NCBI RefSeq assembly: GCF_013408555.1
Contig: NZ_JACBZN010000001.1
Location: 868,001-932,000, forward strand
From: Aeromicrobium tamlense
GTDB lineage: Bacteria; Actinomycetota; Actinomycetes; Propionibacteriales; Nocardioidaceae
DNA length: 64,000 nt
Direction: 5' to 3'
Every line of letters begins with the position of its first letter. The stretch's first letter is position 1. Position numbers and translations under genes: made by a program. Below the pieces are notes generated by a model. It worked only from the letters and a program-made list of their open reading frames with translations. It was not told the origin of the DNA and made no database searches. Positions 40,045 to 47,173 of the stretch are shown here, piece by piece.

Positions 40045-40053
40045 GGGGGGGGG
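40045..40053. repeat. Run of nine G
   Basis: A 9-base homopolymer between the prfC stop and the Ig-like gene start, 48 nt before that gene's ATG. It could vary in length by slippage; it is outside coding sequence. Confidence 0.5.
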
Positions 40054-40064
40054 AGGACGAGGTC

Positions 40065-41630
40065 TCAGCTGCCGCCGGCCGGCAGCTCGTCGAGCATGAC
40101 GTCGGGGTTGTCACGGGCGACCTTGCTGGCTCGCCACTTGTCGGTGAAGAGCGCCAGGTGCGTGCCGTCCGCGCGCTGCAGCACCTCGGCGCCGCGCGTG
40201 CCAGCCAGCGCCCGGGCGCCGTCGGCGTTGGTCCGTCGGGCCACCTGGTACTCCAGGCGCGAGAGGCGGATGGGCGAGGAGAACTCGTTCTTCATGCGCT
40301 CCTCGACGACCTCGAACTGCAGGGGACCCACCGCCGCCAGGACGGGGCTCTGGTCGCCGCGGAGGTCGGAGCGGAGCACCTGGACGACGCCCTCCTGGTC
40401 GAGCTGCTCGATCCCGCGGCGGAACTGCTTGTACCGACCGATGTCGACCGCGGTGGCCGTCATGAAGTGCTCGGGGGCGAAGCTCGGCACCGGTGGGTAG
40501 TCGATGGGGTCGCCGTCGTACACCGTGTCGCCGACGCGCAGCGCCTGGGCGTTGACGAAGCCGATGATGTCGCCCGGCGACGCGTGCTCGGCCGCAGAGG
40601 TGGTCCGGCCGAAGACGGCCTGCGCGTACTTGGTGGCGAAGGGACGCCCGGTGGACGCGTGGGTCACGATCATGCCGCGGTCGAAGGTCCCCGAGACCAC
40701 GCGCGCGTAGGCCAGCCGGTCGCGGTGGGAGGTGTTCATCCCGGACTGCACCTTGAAGACGAACGCGCTGAAGGCGTCGTCCACCTCGCGGACCGTGCCG
40801 TCGACCCCGGTGGTCGCGCTCGGCCCGGGGGCGAGCTCGAGGAGCAGCTCGAGCAGCTGCGCGACGCCGAAGTTCTGCAGCGCCGAGGCGAACATGACGG
40901 GCGTGGTCTCGCCGGCGAGAAAGGTGGCCTGGTCGTGGTCGTAACCGTCGAGGGAGAGCAGCTCGCTCTCGTCGGTCGCCGCGGACCAGACGTCGGCGTC
41001 CATGTCCTCGACCTCGCTCGGTGCCAGCCGGCGCTCGGGTGCGCGCTCGGCTCCTCCGGCAGTGCGGGTGTACTTCACGAACTCGCCCGTGCGGCGGTCC
41101 AGGACGCCCCGGAAGTCGCCGGCCTCGCCCACCGGCCAGGTGAGGGGAGTGGGGCGCAGCTTGATCTGCTGCTCGATCTCGTCCATGAGGCCCAGCGGCG
41201 ACAGGCCCGGCCGGTCCCACTTGTTGATGACGGTGATCACCGGGATGCCGCGCAGCGCGCACACGCGGAACAGCTTGAGCGTCTGCGGCTCGAGGCCCTT
41301 GCCGGCGTCGACCAGCATGACCGCCGAGTCGACCGCCGACAGGACGCGGTAGGTGTCCTCCGAGAAGTCGCTGTGGCCGGGCGTGTCCACCAGGTTGACC
41401 ACGTGGTCGCGGTACACGAACTGCAGCGCCGCGGACGTGATCGAGATGCCGCGCGCCTTCTCCATGTCCATCCAGTCCGAGACGGTCGCCTTGCGGTCGT
41501 CCTTGCCGTGCACGGCACCGGCCTGGTTGATGACGCGCGCGTGCAGCGCGAGCGCCTCGGTCAGGGTGGACTTGCCGGCGTCGGGGTGGCTGATCACTGC
41601 GAAGGTACGCCGGGGGCGCTTGTCGGACAC
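40065..41630 (-). CDS. prfC: Peptide chain release factor 3
   Basis: 521 aa GTPase that recycles RF1/RF2. G1 is AVISHPDAGKSTLTEAL, G3 is VDTPGHSDFSEDTYR, G4 is TVINKWDRPG. The C-terminal RF3-specific part contains LFTDKWRASKVARDNPDVML. The start GTG 41630 follows a TAGATT -10 box by 6 nt, so it is leaderless; the TTG at 41633 is thereby excluded. Confidence 0.95.
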   Translation of the reverse strand: MSDKRPRRTFAVISHPDAGKSTLTEALALHARVINQAGAVHGKDDRKATVSDWMDMEKARGISITSAALQFVYRDHVVNLVDTPGHSDFSEDTYRVLSAVDSAVMLVDAGKGLEPQTLKLFRVCALRGIPVITVINKWDRPGLSPLGLMDEIEQQIKLRPTPLTWPVGEAGDFRGVLDRRTGEFVKYTRTAGGAERAPERRLAPSEVEDMDADVWSAATDESELLSLDGYDHDQATFLAGETTPVMFASALQNFGVAQLLELLLELAPGPSATTGVDGTVREVDDAFSAFVFKVQSGMNTSHRDRLAYARVVSGTFDRGMIVTHASTGRPFATKYAQAVFGRTTSAAEHASPGDIIGFVNAQALRVGDTVYDGDPIDYPPVPSFAPEHFMTATAVDIGRYKQFRRGIEQLDQEGVVQVLRSDLRGDQSPVLAAVGPLQFEVVEERMKNEFSSPIRLSRLEYQVARRTNADGARALAGTRGAEVLQRADGTHLALFTDKWRASKVARDNPDVMLDELPAGGS

Positions 41631-41636
41631 CAATCG

Positions 41637-41642
41637 AATCTA
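41637..41642 (-). promoter_or_regulatory. prfC: -10 element, leaderless prfC
   Basis: TAGATT on the minus strand, 6 nt before the GTG. Confidence 0.55.
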
Positions 41643-41674
41643 CTCGGCGACCCTGGGGGCAGGGTCGGGACGGG

Positions 41675-42541
41675 TCAGATGTCGGCGCCGGACTCGTCGA
41701 TCGGCGCGGCGCGGCCGCTGACGGCGACGGTCTCCACGTCCTCGTCGAGGTCGACCAGCAGCTCGCTCGGGCGGCCCATGTCGTGGCCCTGGTGGATCGT
41801 GGCGCGCGAGGGCAGCGGCACGAGCGCGAGGTCGCGCAGGTACCCGCCGAACGCGGCGGCGGCCGCACCGGTGGCCGGATCCTCGACCACGCCGCCCGGC
41901 GGGAACGGGTCGCGGGCGTGGAACGTGGTCGCGTCCTCGGCCCAGAACAGGTGCGCCGTCGTCCACCGCTCCTGCGCCATGAGCGCGTCGAGGGCGGCGT
42001 AGTCGTAGTCGAGCGCGGCCAGCGTCGCGCGGTCGCGGACGGCCACGAGGAGGTGGTCGTTGCCGGCGAACGCGACGTGTGCGGGATAGGCCGGGTCGAG
42101 GTCGTCGCGGCTCCATCGGAGCGCGTTCAGCGCCTCGTCCAGGACGTCGGGGTCCACGGGGCGCGTGTGCGCCGGGGGAGAGGTGAGGGTGGCGACGAGG
42201 TGCCCGTTCTCGTGCCGGGTGTCGACGCTCACCGGCCCCGCGGGGGTGCTCAGTCGGAGGACCCCGGGGCCGTGGCGCTCCGCCCAGGCCACCGCGGTGG
42301 CCACCGTGGCGTGCCCGCAGAAGGCGACCTCGGCGACGGGGCTGAAGTAGCGTATGTCCGCCGCGACCTCGCCGTTCGTCGACGCGCCCGCCACGAGGAA
42401 CGCCGTCTCGGAGTAGCCGACGTCCTGCGCGATCGCGAGCATCTCGGCGTCGGACAGCCCCCGCGCGTCGAGGACCACGCCGGCAGGATTCCCGCCGCCC
42501 TGGTCGGTCGTGAACGCGGCGTACCGCAGCACCTCGGTCAT
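41675..42541 (-). CDS. PhzF-family isomerase/epimerase
   Basis: 288 aa from ATG 42541 with GGAAGAGGAG upstream. PhzF fold marks: AAFTTDQGGGNPAGVVLDAR, VGYSETAFLV, RYFSPVAEVAFCGHATVATA and GVVEDPATGAAAAAFGGYL. The catalytic glutamate is in SETAF. There are no phenazine genes nearby, so it is a general family member of unknown substrate. It overlaps the peptidase gene by ATGA. Confidence 0.9.
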   Translation of the reverse strand: MTEVLRYAAFTTDQGGGNPAGVVLDARGLSDAEMLAIAQDVGYSETAFLVAGASTNGEVAADIRYFSPVAEVAFCGHATVATAVAWAERHGPGVLRLSTPAGPVSVDTRHENGHLVATLTSPPAHTRPVDPDVLDEALNALRWSRDDLDPAYPAHVAFAGNDHLLVAVRDRATLAALDYDYAALDALMAQERWTTAHLFWAEDATTFHARDPFPPGGVVEDPATGAAAAAFGGYLRDLALVPLPSRATIHQGHDMGRPSELLVDLDEDVETVAVSGRAAPIDESGADI

Positions 42542-43176
42542 CGTGGCTCCTCTTCCTCGGGCGTCTGCTCCGCGTCGATGATCTCGCCGTTGCGGGGCAG
42601 CCGGCCACGAAACGCGATCGGCACGGCCGTGGCGTTCGGCACGTCGGCGCGGTCGAGGGCCTGCACGTGGACGTGCGGCTCGGTGCTGTTGCCCGAGTTC
42701 CCGCATCGTCCGAGCGGCTCACCGACCCGCACGGTGTGGCCGAGCTGCACCCGGACGCTCGACTGCTGGAGGTGGCACACCGCGGCGACGACGCCGTCCG
42801 GCGTCTCGATCATCACGTGGTTGCCCGCCAGTGCGACCCAGCCCTCGGTGGCTCGCCCGCGCTGCGTGAGCGCGTAGCCGACCGACGGCAGCCCGCGGTA
42901 CGCCTCGTGGTCGGGCGCTCCGTCGTGCATCCCGACGACGGTCCCCGCGACCGGCGACAGGATCGGGCGGCCGAACCCCGGGAACCTGCCCGGCGGCTCC
43001 GGCGTGAAGAGCGATCGGGTGTTGACGGGCGCCGTCCTTCCCGCCACGTCGACCGGAACGAAGTCGATCGCGAACGAGGACGCGAACAGCGCGGTCCCGT
43101 GGCTCGGCACCCGGTTCGCCGGGCTGTTCCGCACGAGCCACCGCCCCGCGAACGGGTACTCCAGGTCGACGATCAC
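42538..43176 (-). CDS. M23-family metallopeptidase-like protein
   Basis: 212 aa from GTG 43176, chosen because GGGAGG lies 8 nt before it; the frame stays open upstream by chance. The LytM-type metal site appears as FAIDFVPVDV (HxxxD normally; here the first His is not clear), PILSPVAGTVVGMHDG, GNHVMIETPDGVVAAVCHLQ and TEPHVHVQ (HxH). The missing first histidine makes catalysis uncertain. No signal peptide is seen, so it may be cytosolic or non-catalytic. Confidence 0.7.
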   Translation of the reverse strand: MIVDLEYPFAGRWLVRNSPANRVPSHGTALFASSFAIDFVPVDVAGRTAPVNTRSLFTPEPPGRFPGFGRPILSPVAGTVVGMHDGAPDHEAYRGLPSVGYALTQRGRATEGWVALAGNHVMIETPDGVVAAVCHLQQSSVRVQLGHTVRVGEPLGRCGNSGNSTEPHVHVQALDRADVPNATAVPIAFRGRLPRNGEIIDAEQTPEEEEPR

Positions 43177-43270
43177 CGTGCCAGCCTCCCGCCACCGTTC
43201 TCTCAGGATGATGCATTCGGGTACCGCAGCGGGGACGAATGCCTCATCGTTCGTCGCCCGGGGAACGCGA

Positions 43271-43302
43271 ACGGCCCCCGACCTTCGCAGGTCGGGGGCC
43301 GT
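43271..43302 (-). terminator. Original glnA terminator, displaced by the integrated element
   Basis: A 13-bp stem, ACGGCCCCCGACC / GGTCGGGGGCCGT, loop TTCGCA. It lies just beyond the left att copy, as it would have lain just beyond the glnA stop before insertion. It is now 5.1 kb from the gene. Confidence 0.75.
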
Positions 43303-43319
43303 CCGTCGAGCAGGTCGAC

Positions 43320-43334
43320 TCAGATGTCGTAGTA
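43320..43334. repeat. Left attachment site of the glnA element
   Basis: TCAGATGTCGTAGTA, identical to 48469-48483 at the end of glnA (minus strand: Tyr-Tyr-Asp-Ile-stop). After one mismatch AG is also shared. Confidence 0.88.
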
Positions 43335-43534
43335 GAGAGGGGTTCAGTCGTGGATCTGCGTCTGACCAGCGGAAATGCCAGTAGGAGTGGTTCGCCGGCG
43401 CACACTCGGCGCACAAGAGCGGATCTGAGGCTCCGGTGAGGCCAATCGATCTGCCGAACTCGTGCTTCGTCTGTTCGCGTCGCGTAGGGCGATTCTGGGG
43501 AGCATTGGCTTTGTATGAGGTGGAGGGGAGCGCC

Positions 43535-43711
43535 ATGACCGACATCTCGATCGTCGGCTTCTGTCTCGCGCATCGGCTCTCGTCCATCGAAGGGTGGCGC
43601 GATCACATTCGTTCCAAGGGCGCAGTCCACGAGTTTGCCGAGCCAGTCGAGCTCAGGGCTTATGAGCTTCCTCGTTTCATGGCAGCGGCCCAGGACGCCT
43701 TTGGGTTCTAG
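43535..43711 (+). CDS. Small element protein, unknown
   Basis: 58 aa from ATG 43535, with GGTGGAGGGGAG 4-5 nt upstream (good site). The sequence is MTDISIVGFCLAHRLSSIEG then WRDHIRSKGAVHEF and ends AAQDAFGF. No family recognised. A large inverted repeat begins 3 nt after its stop. The stretch 43177-43534 before it holds the old glnA terminator, the att site and no other gene I can support. Confidence 0.5.
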   Translation: MTDISIVGFCLAHRLSSIEGWRDHIRSKGAVHEFAEPVELRAYELPRFMAAAQDAFGF

Positions 43712-43713
43712 GA

Positions 43714-43812
43714 CGCGCGAGGGATGGGGTGGGGCATCTCGGGGGGACGCAGAGGCTCCGCGCGCCGCGAAGCGGTGCGTGGAGGGGCGGGCCCTGCCCC
43801 ATCCCTCGCGCG
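43714..43812 (+). repeat. Long imperfect inverted repeat, possible structured RNA or terminator
   Basis: The left arm 43714-43735 (CGCGCGAGGGATGGGG...) pairs with 43791-43812 over 22 positions with two mismatches. The 55-nt interior contains a second hairpin around CCGC-GAA-GCGG (about 8 bp with a wobble). It lies between the 58-aa gene and the SRA-HNH promoter. It may end the first transcript, be a small RNA, or control the nuclease gene. Confidence 0.6.
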
Positions 43813-43822
43813 GCCGGCCACC

Positions 43823-43828
43823 TATACC
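43823..43828 (+). promoter_or_regulatory. -10 element, leaderless SRA-HNH gene
   Basis: TATACC is 8 nt before the ATG at 43837. It sits directly after the inverted repeat. Confidence 0.5.
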
Positions 43829-43836
43829 CTTCGGCC

Positions 43837-44682
43837 ATGAGTGTGGCTAGTGAGTTTGGTGAGGTTCGTGGTGTTGCTGTGGGAACGTGGTTCGAGTCGC
43901 GAAGCGCCGTGCGTGACGCGGGTTTGCACCGTCACCTCATGGCCGGGATCTCTGGCAACTTCTACGAAGGCGCGGATGCCATCGTTCTGTCCGGCGGCTA
44001 CAAGGACGACGAGGACCGCGGCGACTGGATCCTCTACACAGGTCAGGGCGGAAACGAAGCGGGCAGGCAGGTCAGAGACCAAACGCTTACCAAAGGAAAC
44101 TTGGCGCTCGCGCTTTCCGAGGAACAAGGCCTGCCGGTAAGGGTGATCCGAAAGCAACGACGTGGCGGCGTCGACGGCTACGTCTACAGCGGGCTCTACT
44201 CCGTGCGGCGCCACTGGGTCGAGGCGAGCTCCGACGGACCGCTGATCTATCGATTCGAACTCGACCGTGAGCCGTCACAGGGGGAATGGGAACCCCAAGA
44301 AGCGACGGGTCACCGTGCCACAAGTGTCATGCAACGCATCGTTCGAAACAGCTCGGTGACGCAGTACGTGAAAGAGCTCTACGACTTCACGTGCCAATTC
44401 TGTGGCGTGCGTCTCGAAGTTGACGCCGGTGCGTATGCCGAGGGCGCGCATGTGCGGCCGCTCGGCGGGGTTCACGCCGGTCGCGATGCGATCTCCAACG
44501 TTCTCTGCCTCTGCCCGAACGATCACGTGCTTTTCGACAAGGGCGCGACATTCGTGGACGCGGAGTCGAGGCTCGTCCGCACGGCAACGGACGAAGTGAT
44601 TACGGAGTTGTCCCTTGAGCATTACGTTAATCCCGGAAACTTCTCCTACCACCGGACACGGATCGCCGGCCAGGCGTACTAG
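43837..44682 (+). CDS. SRA (YDG)-HNH modification-dependent endonuclease
   Basis: 281 aa. Residues about 8-145 are an SRA/YDG domain: AGLHRHLMAGISG, AIVLSGGYKDDEDRGDWILY and TGQGGNEAG are the base-flipping 5-methylcytosine reader signature. Residues about 180-250 are an HNH nuclease: zinc-type CQFC, GAHVRPLGG, NVLCLCPNDHVLFDKG. SRA-HNH enzymes such as TagI cut DNA with modified cytosine. It probably defends the host and element against phages with modified DNA. Encoded as cargo in the glnA element behind its own leaderless promoter. Confidence 0.9.
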   Translation: MSVASEFGEVRGVAVGTWFESRSAVRDAGLHRHLMAGISGNFYEGADAIVLSGGYKDDEDRGDWILYTGQGGNEAGRQVRDQTLTKGNLALALSEEQGLPVRVIRKQRRGGVDGYVYSGLYSVRRHWVEASSDGPLIYRFELDREPSQGEWEPQEATGHRATSVMQRIVRNSSVTQYVKELYDFTCQFCGVRLEVDAGAYAEGAHVRPLGGVHAGRDAISNVLCLCPNDHVLFDKGATFVDAESRLVRTATDEVITELSLEHYVNPGNFSYHRTRIAGQAY

Positions 44683-44768
44683 CGGGTGCGCGTCTGTAAC
44701 ACAGCACCCGCAAACTGCATTATCGACGTGGTTCCAATAGCGAACCTGGATTCTCGGAGGCGCTCAGC

Positions 44769-45479
44769 GTGAACGAATCAGTTTCGAATATCGATCTCGT
44801 CAACATCTTCTCGAGCGTTGCCTCTATCGTTCTTGCGCTGGTTGCCCTGGCGCTCTCCATTTACTTCTACCGGCAGAGCGTGGCGGAGGCTAAACAGTCC
44901 GAGAAGAGCGCCGGCGAGATCTCGTCGAGTGTTGCGAAACTGGAAAAGTTGTTCGACACGCTGTACTCAGACACCTTCTCGATGATGAAGGACACGGTTA
45001 CGGACATGAGACAGCATGTCTGGACGAAATCAGATACGGGCATCGCGGTTCAGACGGACACCTCGGCAGACGACGGACCGGTCGCAGGCCTTGTCGAGAG
45101 GTTGGAAACGCTTGTCGCGAAAATCGACAGCGCCACTGAGTCTTCGAACGGGGCCGTGCAGCTTGACGCGCAAGCTCTGAAACAGATCGGCGAGCTAGTC
45201 GAGCAGGCGGCCTCGACTTGGAAGCCGCCGGCATCCCAGAGCATCTCTGGCGTCGGAGTGAAAGCGCTTCTGAGGGAACGACTGTCGAAGGCACGAGGCG
45301 GCAGCACCGTTCCCCTCGAACGCCTCGTTAAGTTCGCCGAACGTCTGCGTGTCTCAGAGGTCGAAGTCGTCAACGCGCTCTTTGCGATGAGGTCGGCTGG
45401 TGAGATCGAGTGGGACGGGTCAGCGGGAACGCTCAAACCGAACACTCAGATCCGACTCGTTGAGCAGGGGAGTCGCTAG
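44769..45479 (+). CDS. Membrane-anchored coiled-coil protein, unknown
   Basis: 236 aa from GTG 44769 with TCGGAGG upstream. One N-terminal membrane helix (FSSVASIVLALVALALSIYF), then a charged helical region likely to form coiled coil (residues 35-150), and a C-terminal part that looks like a small winged helix (LERLVKFAERLRVSEVEVVN, then IEWDGSAGTLKPN). No family recognised. Its stop codon TAG is part of the -10 box of the next gene. Confidence 0.65.
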   Translation: MNESVSNIDLVNIFSSVASIVLALVALALSIYFYRQSVAEAKQSEKSAGEISSSVAKLEKLFDTLYSDTFSMMKDTVTDMRQHVWTKSDTGIAVQTDTSADDGPVAGLVERLETLVAKIDSATESSNGAVQLDAQALKQIGELVEQAASTWKPPASQSISGVGVKALLRERLSKARGGSTVPLERLVKFAERLRVSEVEVVNALFAMRSAGEIEWDGSAGTLKPNTQIRLVEQGSR

Positions 45480-45488
45480 TCTGAGACT
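45477..45488 (+). promoter_or_regulatory. -10 box with overlapping palindrome before the 122-aa gene
   Basis: TAGTCT (45477-45482) is 6 nt before GTG 45489, so leaderless. It is embedded in the palindrome AGTCTGAGACT (45478-45488). The half-site GTCT(C)A/TGAGAC recurs at 45895-45910. Confidence 0.5.
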
Positions 45489-45857
45489 GTGAGCGACTTC
45501 CGATCCGAGCCGATGCCGACAGCCGAAGGTCGGGGGCGAGCACGCGCAGCGTGGGATGCATACGCGGCTGCGAGCCAGAAGGTCTTTGGACCCGCGGTCG
45601 AGACGCTGCTCGGGGGCGCGATCAGAAGTGTGTCCGCCAGCACTGTCGCGGATTTGGTGGGTTTCTGGGTGTTGTGGCACCTCCACGGTGGCTTCGAGGG
45701 CCTGTTGAAGCTAGGGATGAGCCGCGCATCGATCTACCGGAAGGTGGCGCTATTTCGCAAGCTCTTCGGGAAGCATCCGGACGAGTTCGAGTTCCCCGGA
45801 ATCACGCTGGACGTAGCGACCTATTTCGGCACTCAGGAAGACCAGCAAGAGACTTAG
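45489..45857 (+). CDS. Element protein with possible helix-turn-helix, unknown
   Basis: 122 aa from GTG 45489 (leaderless). A helical protein with a segment that looks like a DNA-recognition helix-turn-helix (LLKLGMSRASIYRKVALFRK). It precedes the replication initiator, so it could be its regulator or accessory factor; inference. Confidence 0.6.
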   Translation: MSDFRSEPMPTAEGRGRARAAWDAYAAASQKVFGPAVETLLGGAIRSVSASTVADLVGFWVLWHLHGGFEGLLKLGMSRASIYRKVALFRKLFGKHPDEFEFPGITLDVATYFGTQEDQQET

Positions 45858-45894
45858 TCTCAAATGTGCGACTCAACGGTCAGATTCGTGTATC

Positions 45895-45910
45895 GTCTCA
45901 AGTATGAGAC
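45895..45910. promoter_or_regulatory. Inverted repeat over the start of the replication initiator gene
   Basis: GTCTCA-AGTA-TGAGAC spans the ATG at 45904. TATCGT (45891-45896) is 7 nt before the ATG, predicting a leaderless mRNA. A bound repressor would block both start of transcription and the first codons. Confidence 0.5.
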
Positions 45911-46974
45911 TAGGGCGCGAAACGAAGCCGTTGACGGAGCTTGCCTCCGGCTTCGACGCGCTGTACATGACGGCAGAGTGTGTGCTGCCGAAGTTGTTCT
46001 TGGCGGACCTCAAGGCAGCTCAGGACCGGGCGAGGGACGAGGGTTCGCCCTCGCCGCTTGAGTTGGGCCCCGAGACGTTTCTCGTAGGGGAGCGGGGCAT
46101 CAACCGCTACCGATACGCACTCCACCACCCCAACGGGCTTATCGCCCTGACGCAGAGCAAGAATCTGCCGGCCGTCTCGATCCAGCCTCGGGCACGGTTC
46201 ATTCATGCCGTCGGAGTAGAGCCGGCAACGAGATGGTTCTCTGAGCTTGTCGAGAGCATTGTCGGGCCTGTTCGCTGGAAGGCGAGTCGCGCGGACCTCT
46301 TCATGGATTCGCATGGCTGGGACCTCACGGGCAACGACCGGGAGCGCTTCCTCTGTCGCGCGAAGGACCTCCGTACGTGGGAGTCGCATTCAGCGTTGAC
46401 AGGCCTCGGGTTCGGGTCCGGGAAGACGCTGTCGGCCCGCATCTACGACAAGACCGAGGAGATGCGGGCGAAGGGAAGTGACTGGTGGCCGGATGTTTGG
46501 GGCGCCGACTACCTGAGCTCGGAGCGTGTGCTCCGAGTTGAGTTTCAGCTCCGCCGGTCCGTCATCAGAGAGGTCGGACTGGACTCGCCGGAGGACGTGC
46601 TGCGAGAGGCGCCCCGTGTCTGGGCGTACCTGACCGACGAGTGGCTGACCTTTCGCGACCCAAGCGGAGACAAGACCAGGTCACGTTGGCCCGTTTCACC
46701 GGCGTGGACGAGTGTCCAGGCAGCAAGCCTGAGAGCCGAAGCCGTGGGTCTGGAGCGAGTCTCGGCCGGCGAGCGCGCAGGTTCGATCCGGCGCTTACTC
46801 CCGCAGCTTCAGGGCTACCTGAGCAGTGCCGGCGCCCTCTTGAACGCGACGACGCGCGAAGAGACGCTTCACCGTGTTGGCCGGCTCCTGGAGGCGGAAG
46901 CGGAGCGAACTGGCATTAGTTTCGAGCAGCGTCTCGCGGGGAAACGGGCTGACTTGAGGGCGGTGGGAGCATGA
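45904..46974 (+). CDS. Rolling-circle replication initiator / MobT-like relaxase (Rep_trans type)
   Basis: 356 aa. The conserved order of Rep_trans-type proteins is visible: ASRADLFMDSHGWDL (acidic motif, about residue 135), then GFGSGKTLSARIYDKTEEMR with the candidate nicking tyrosine in RIYDK, then VLRVEFQLRR. It would nick a double-stranded origin to replicate or mobilise the excised circle. It overlaps the excisionase gene by ATGA. The origin itself was not identified. Confidence 0.75.
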   Translation: MRLGRETKPLTELASGFDALYMTAECVLPKLFLADLKAAQDRARDEGSPSPLELGPETFLVGERGINRYRYALHHPNGLIALTQSKNLPAVSIQPRARFIHAVGVEPATRWFSELVESIVGPVRWKASRADLFMDSHGWDLTGNDRERFLCRAKDLRTWESHSALTGLGFGSGKTLSARIYDKTEEMRAKGSDWWPDVWGADYLSSERVLRVEFQLRRSVIREVGLDSPEDVLREAPRVWAYLTDEWLTFRDPSGDKTRSRWPVSPAWTSVQAASLRAEAVGLERVSAGERAGSIRRLLPQLQGYLSSAGALLNATTREETLHRVGRLLEAEAERTGISFEQRLAGKRADLRAVGA

Positions 46975-47171
46975 GCACCGCAATGCCTGAACGGCTCTGG
47001 ACGCTCGATGAAACGGCATCCTTTCTCGCCATTCCTCCTTCGACGCTCTACAAGCTCAACCACAAGCGAACGGGCCCGGCGTTCTTTCGGGTAGGAAAGC
47101 ACTGCCGTTATGATCCGCGGGATGTTCTTGCGTGGCTCAAACGCCACGCCCATCTCCCGGAGCAGGCGTAA
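46971..47171 (+). CDS. xis: Excisionase-like helix-turn-helix protein
   Basis: 66 aa, MerR-like/HTH_17 fold (LWTLDETASFLAIPPSTLYK, RTGPAFFRVGKHCRYDPRDV, LAWLKRH). Between rep and int, as in pSAM2-type elements. It would direct the integrase towards excision. It overlaps rep and lies 2 nt before int. Confidence 0.85.
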   Translation: MSTAMPERLWTLDETASFLAIPPSTLYKLNHKRTGPAFFRVGKHCRYDPRDVLAWLKRHAHLPEQA

Positions 47172-47173
47172 CC

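Noticed and set aside
40045..40053. Phase-variable promoter (nine-G run)
   Set aside because: A single homopolymer in a high-GC genome with no promoter elements placed around it; kept only as a repeat.
41675..42541. Phenazine biosynthesis locus because of the PhzF-like gene
   Set aside because: No other phz gene is near, and PhzF relatives are widespread with unrelated roles.
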